From: JACCZH01 sp963729445 | GTDB taxonomy: Bacteria > Chloroflexota > Chloroflexia > Thermomicrobiales > CFX8 | NCBI GenBank assembly: GCA_963729445.1 | Contig: CAVSNU010000002.1 | Location: 434,001-498,000, forward strand | Length of the DNA: 64,000 bases | Direction: 5' to 3' | In this document: one piece after another, positions 63,755 through 64,000 of the stretch | How the letters are laid out: each line of letters starts with the position of its first letter | How positions within the stretch are numbered: position 1 is the first letter of the stretch | Made by a program: the position numbers and the translations under genes | The notes under the pieces: generated by a model | What the model saw: the letters and a program-made list of their open reading frames with translations, nothing else | What the model was told of the DNA's origin: nothing | Databases searched by the model: none

Positions 63755-64000
63755 GACGCGCAGTCATCTACCCGCGGCATGAGATGCTGTTCTCGAAACA
63801 GGGGTCGATGCGCGCGAGGGCGATCGAAGACTGACGTTCAATCGGGGGTCATCTAGCGCAACGTTTAGTTAAGAGGCAGCGGCAACGTGCCCCTCAAAGT
63901 CCTGTTGTATCTGTCCCGATTCTCCCAAAATTATAACATTCCGTCGCTGAATATGTGACATCAGCCGTCTTCTATTACGAGATTTGCGCATATGTGACGG
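63755..64000. other. Window end without a recognised gene
   Basis: About 245 bases after the VOC gene, relatively A/T-rich near the end. I see no complete reading frame, tRNA or terminator. Confidence 0.4.

Overview
The window reads as chromosomal DNA of a GC-rich bacterium, most likely a member of the Chloroflexota and perhaps a Thermomicrobia-like lineage. This is an inference from gene content: a FluG-like amidohydrolase/glutamine-synthetase pair, paired FPET/GFPIS/YFERAR repeats on an L,D-transpeptidase, microcystin-dependent-protein-type tail-collar proteins, many GTG/TTG starts, and a GlgE/TreS/TreYZ operon. No 16S or ribosomal-protein gene is present to confirm it. Genes are dense and run in both directions. 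There are no CRISPR arrays and no transposase, integrase or phage structural module.

Left part (1-21 kb): a PduO-type cobalamin adenosyltransferase cut by the window edge; an S41 peptidase followed by a membrane sulfite-oxidase-fold molybdoprotein; a CaiB-type CoA-transferase; an orphan RskA-like anti-sigma factor with a degenerate Nudix protein and a lipoprotein; a LysM protein with an apparently inactive C39-like domain, divergent from an alaX-aminotransferase pair; a MOSC / amidohydrolase / glutamine-synthetase-like operon; an MFS exporter; a double PRC-barrel protein; an L,D-transpeptidase; and a membrane protein ending in a domain that matches the RNA polymerase alpha C-terminal domain.

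Middle part (21-42.5 kb): tRNA-Leu(CAA) is followed by a defence locus of three overlapping genes: a type III-like methyltransferase, a GmrSD-like (DUF262/DUF1524) nuclease and a DEAH-helicase restriction subunit. These are peppered with single-base indels. A double helix-turn-helix regulator follows. Then come two genes carrying three tail-collar domains, a Tat-exported protein, an intergenic nest of palindromic repeats, and a roughly 3,400-residue protein of unknown function on the opposite strand.

Right part (42.5-64 kb): an M42 peptidase, an M20 hydantoinase/carbamoylase-type hydrolase and a lipid-kinase-fold protein form one short operon. A 16.4-kb minus-strand operon then encodes GlgE, a TreS-maltokinase fusion, MalQ, GlgB, TreZ, a GH57/DUF3536 protein and TreY. 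Together these form a closed loop: alpha-glucan to trehalose (TreY, TreZ), trehalose to maltose (TreS), maltose to maltose-1-phosphate (maltokinase), and back to glucan (GlgE, branched by GlgB). A VOC-fold protein ends the window.

Two of these seven genes (glgE and the GH57 gene) also carry one or two single-base frameshifts of the same kind as in the defence locus. Some or all of the indels may therefore be sequence errors rather than decay.
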